Below, in pieces: positions 62,284-64,000 of a stretch of DNA of 64,000 nt. The stretch's first letter is position 1. Each line of letters opens with the position of its first letter. The stretch comes from Pelagimonas sp. (GTDB lineage: Bacteria > Pseudomonadota > Alphaproteobacteria > Rhodobacterales > Rhodobacteraceae): assembly GCA_025210345.1 (NCBI GenBank), contig JAOARX010000006.1, positions 1-64,000 of the forward strand, given 5' to 3'. A program made the translations under genes and the position numbers. Below the pieces are notes generated by a model. It was given only the letters and a program-made list of their open reading frames with translations. It did not search any database and was not told where the DNA came from.

Positions 62284-62869
62284 GGGTCAGCTTTCGCAAT
62301 ATGTCTTGGTGAATGTCAAAAACCTGCACGCGCGCATGGTCCAGACCATCGGTCTGGATCACATAGTCCGCTTTTTCGCATTTCTCTTCATTCGGCATTT
62401 GCCGCGCCAGAATGCGATCAAGATCTTCTTCCGACATCGTACCCCGCGCCAAAACGCGTTCCCGTTGCGTTTCACGCGAAACATGCACACAGGCGGTTGC
62501 GTTCATCTCTGCGTCTGCGCCGGTTTCGAACAGCAGGGGAATGTCAAAGACGCAAACCCTGTCCTGATGATTGGCTGCGAAATCTGCGCGGTCTTGCTGA
62601 ACCAGGGGATGCACAATAGCTTCGATCCGGGGCAGAGCGGTGGGATCACTGGCGATCACCTGCCGCAGCTGATCGCGGCTGATCTGCCCGTCAACAATAG
62701 CCTGCGGAAAGGCCTTGGACATGGGGGCAACCGCCGTGCCGCCCGCTTCGTACAGCCGATGAACCGCAGCATCCGCATCCCAGACGGCGCATCCCAGATC
62801 TGCAAACATCTGGGCAGTTGTCGATTTTCCCATCCCGATTGAACCGGTCAACCCTAGTTTGAAAGTCAT
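62276..62869 (-). CDS. coaE: Dephospho-CoA kinase
   Basis: 197 residues, last step of coenzyme A synthesis. P-loop GSIGMGKST at residues 9-17, then VWDADAAVHRLYEAGG and DIPLLFETGAD. It overlaps both aroE and dnaQ. Confidence 0.96.
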   Translation of the reverse strand: MTFKLGLTGSIGMGKSTTAQMFADLGCAVWDADAAVHRLYEAGGTAVAPMSKAFPQAIVDGQISRDQLRQVIASDPTALPRIEAIVHPLVQQDRADFAANHQDRVCVFDIPLLFETGADAEMNATACVHVSRETQRERVLARGTMSEEDLDRILARQMPNEEKCEKADYVIQTDGLDHARVQVFDIHQDILRKLTHA

Positions 62870-63693
62870 CTCAGGACCGCCGCGCGGGTTGCCTCATCGA
62901 CCTCGGGGCGCATACCGAACCAACGTTCAAAGCAGGGAACCGCTTGGTGCAGCAACATTCCCAAGCCGTCGACAACGGTTGCGCCCTGTTCTTGTGCGAC
63001 GCGCAGCAGCCTTGTCTGCAGGGGAGAATAAACCAGATCCGTGACGACCATGTCAGAATTCAGGGCATCCAGCGGCACGCGGAACTCGGCCTTTCCGGTC
63101 ATGCCCAATGACGACGTGTTCACCACCGTCGTACATCCATCCATGATATTTCCCGCCTGCACCCAATCATGCACGGTGATCTTGTCTCCGAATTCGGCCT
63201 GAAGTTGGTTCGCCCGCGCGCGGGTTCGGTTGGTGAGATGGATCTGCGGCACGCCAGCATCCAGCAAAGATGACAAAACCGCCCGCGCAGCGCCCCCAGC
63301 ACCAAACACCGCCGCGGGCCCCGCAGAGGGATCCCAATCCGGCGCCCCCGATCTCAGATTTTCTATGAACCCGTAACCATCTGTATTATCAGCATGAATT
63401 CCCCCCCCTGAAAAGGTAAGCGTGTTCGCTGCGCCAATCGTTTTGGCCGTGTCGGAAATCTCATCCGCGATCTCAAGCACCTTTTCCTTGAACGGAATGG
63501 TGACGTTCAACCCGACAAAGCCAAGCTTTGGCAGATGCCGCAGGGTTGTTTCCAGCTCATCTTTGGGCACATCCATGGGGATGTAATGACCCGCCAGACC
63601 ATTTTTCCGCAACCAATGACCAAACAGCTGAGGCGACTTTGAATGCGCAATCGGAGACCCGATGACACCGGCCAGGGGGATGCGATTTGTCAT
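62866..63693 (-). CDS. aroE: Shikimate dehydrogenase
   Basis: 275 residues, NADPH-dependent reduction of 3-dehydroshikimate. GVIGSPIAHSKSPQLFGHWL, 20 residues, binds substrate, Lys of TIPFKEKV is the catalytic lysine, and AVFGAGGAARAVLSSLL with NRTR form the cofactor site. Overlaps maf and coaE. Confidence 0.96.
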   Translation of the reverse strand: MTNRIPLAGVIGSPIAHSKSPQLFGHWLRKNGLAGHYIPMDVPKDELETTLRHLPKLGFVGLNVTIPFKEKVLEIADEISDTAKTIGAANTLTFSGGGIHADNTDGYGFIENLRSGAPDWDPSAGPAAVFGAGGAARAVLSSLLDAGVPQIHLTNRTRARANQLQAEFGDKITVHDWVQAGNIMDGCTTVVNTSSLGMTGKAEFRVPLDALNSDMVVTDLVYSPLQTRLLRVAQEQGATVVDGLGMLLHQAVPCFERWFGMRPEVDEATRAAVLR

Positions 63694-64000
63694 GATTGGA
63701 TCACTCCTTTGATTGCGAGATAGTTCAACAGCTCGATAAGAGGCATCCCCAGGATCGTAAAGTGATCCCCATGAATACGCGAGAACAGCCTCACACCTTC
63801 TTTTTCAAGCTTATACCCCCCCACAGACGTCCCGATGTCGGGCCAATTGCGATCAAGATAGGCCTCAAGATAGTCGTCTGACAGGGATTTCATCGTCAAC
63901 CGCGCGATGGACACATGTCTCCAGACCGGCTGAGTTTCGTGATAGAGAACCGCAGCGGACAATAATTTATGGGTTTTGCCGGCCAACGTCACGATCTGGT
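63690..64000 (-). CDS. maf: Maf-family nucleoside-triphosphate pyrophosphatase (partial)
   Basis: The C-terminal 102 residues of a Maf protein; the gene runs off the right edge, since the frame stays open to 64000 and the family is near 195 residues. GKTHKLLSAAVLYH and LSDDYLEAYLDRNW, then GGYKLEKEGVRLFSRIHGDH, 20 residues, are family blocks. Maf proteins hydrolyse non-canonical nucleotides. This is the septum-linked Maf, not the unrelated flagellin glycosyltransferase of the same name. Confidence 0.9.
   Translation of the reverse strand, partial: QIVTLAGKTHKLLSAAVLYHETQPVWRHVSIARLTMKSLSDDYLEAYLDRNWPDIGTSVGGYKLEKEGVRLFSRIHGDHFTILGMPLIELLNYLAIKGVIQS

Noticed and set aside
63690..64000. Motility-associated-factor (Maf) flagellin glycosyltransferase
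   Set aside because: The sequence fits the small septum-type Maf pyrophosphatase next to aroE and coaE. The flagellin glycosyltransferase is a different, much larger family.

Overview
The window reads as chromosome of a marine alphaproteobacterium of the Rhodobacteraceae (roseobacter group). This rests on the gene families, on the order maf-aroE-coaE-dnaQ / secB / fxsA / Tim44-like / mltA / smr, on a Paracoccus-type cytochrome c550, and on dense overlapping genes. The group assignment is inference; no rRNA, tRNA or CRISPR array was seen.

Layout. (1) 1-650: two dead insertion-sequence fragments, an IS3-family OrfB tail and an internally deleted, frameshifted IS5-family transposase. (2) 742-11755: first flagellar block. 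fliI points left. flgB-flgC-fliE-fliQ-flgF-flgG-flgA-flgH-fliL point right. A 600-bp stretch without recognisable genes follows, then a FliJ-like gene, flhB, fliR and flhA pointing left. (3) 12170-24789: a phosphatase gene and a near-complete nonulosonic (legionaminic-type) acid locus: PtmE-like nucleotidyltransferase, LegF, a candidate sialyltransferase-like enzyme, a HisH/HisF/N-acetyl-sugar-amidotransferase trio, and LegB-LegC-LegG-LegI-acetyltransferase, most joined by 4-base start/stop overlaps. (4) 23788-46354: surface polysaccharide genes: manC, gmd and fcl (GDP-fucose), glycosyltransferases, four sulfotransferase-like genes in all, a WcaF-like acetyltransferase, a pyruvyltransferase-like gene, Wzx flippase, Wzc-type co-polymerase/kinase, a tailspike-like beta-helix protein, an SGNH-esterase/RTX secreted protein, a Wzy-like polymerase and an OafA-type acyltransferase. 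(5) 46830-55874: second flagellar block, all leftward: motB, flgE, flgK, flgL, flgI, motA and a large periplasmic TPR-like protein. (6) 55960-57419: a small phosphoglycosyltransferase and an NAD-dependent epimerase. (7) 57547-64000: housekeeping genes, ending inside maf.

How the parts fit. The polysaccharide genes predict a fucose-containing polymer carrying sulfate, acetyl and possibly pyruvate groups, with a CMP-activated nonulosonate that may bear an acetamidino group. The polymer would be made on undecaprenyl phosphate, flipped by Wzx, polymerised by Wzy and controlled by the Wzc kinase. The whole set lies between two halves of a flagellar gene set. The nonulosonate could therefore decorate flagellin, as in Campylobacter, or the polysaccharide; no Campylobacter-type Maf glycosyltransferase is present, so the sialyltransferase-like gene at 14728-15453 is the best candidate transferase. 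fliF, fliG, fliM, fliN, fliP, flgD, fliK and fliC are not in the window and must lie elsewhere if the cell swims. No Wza-type outer-membrane exporter and no type I secretion system for the RTX protein are present either.
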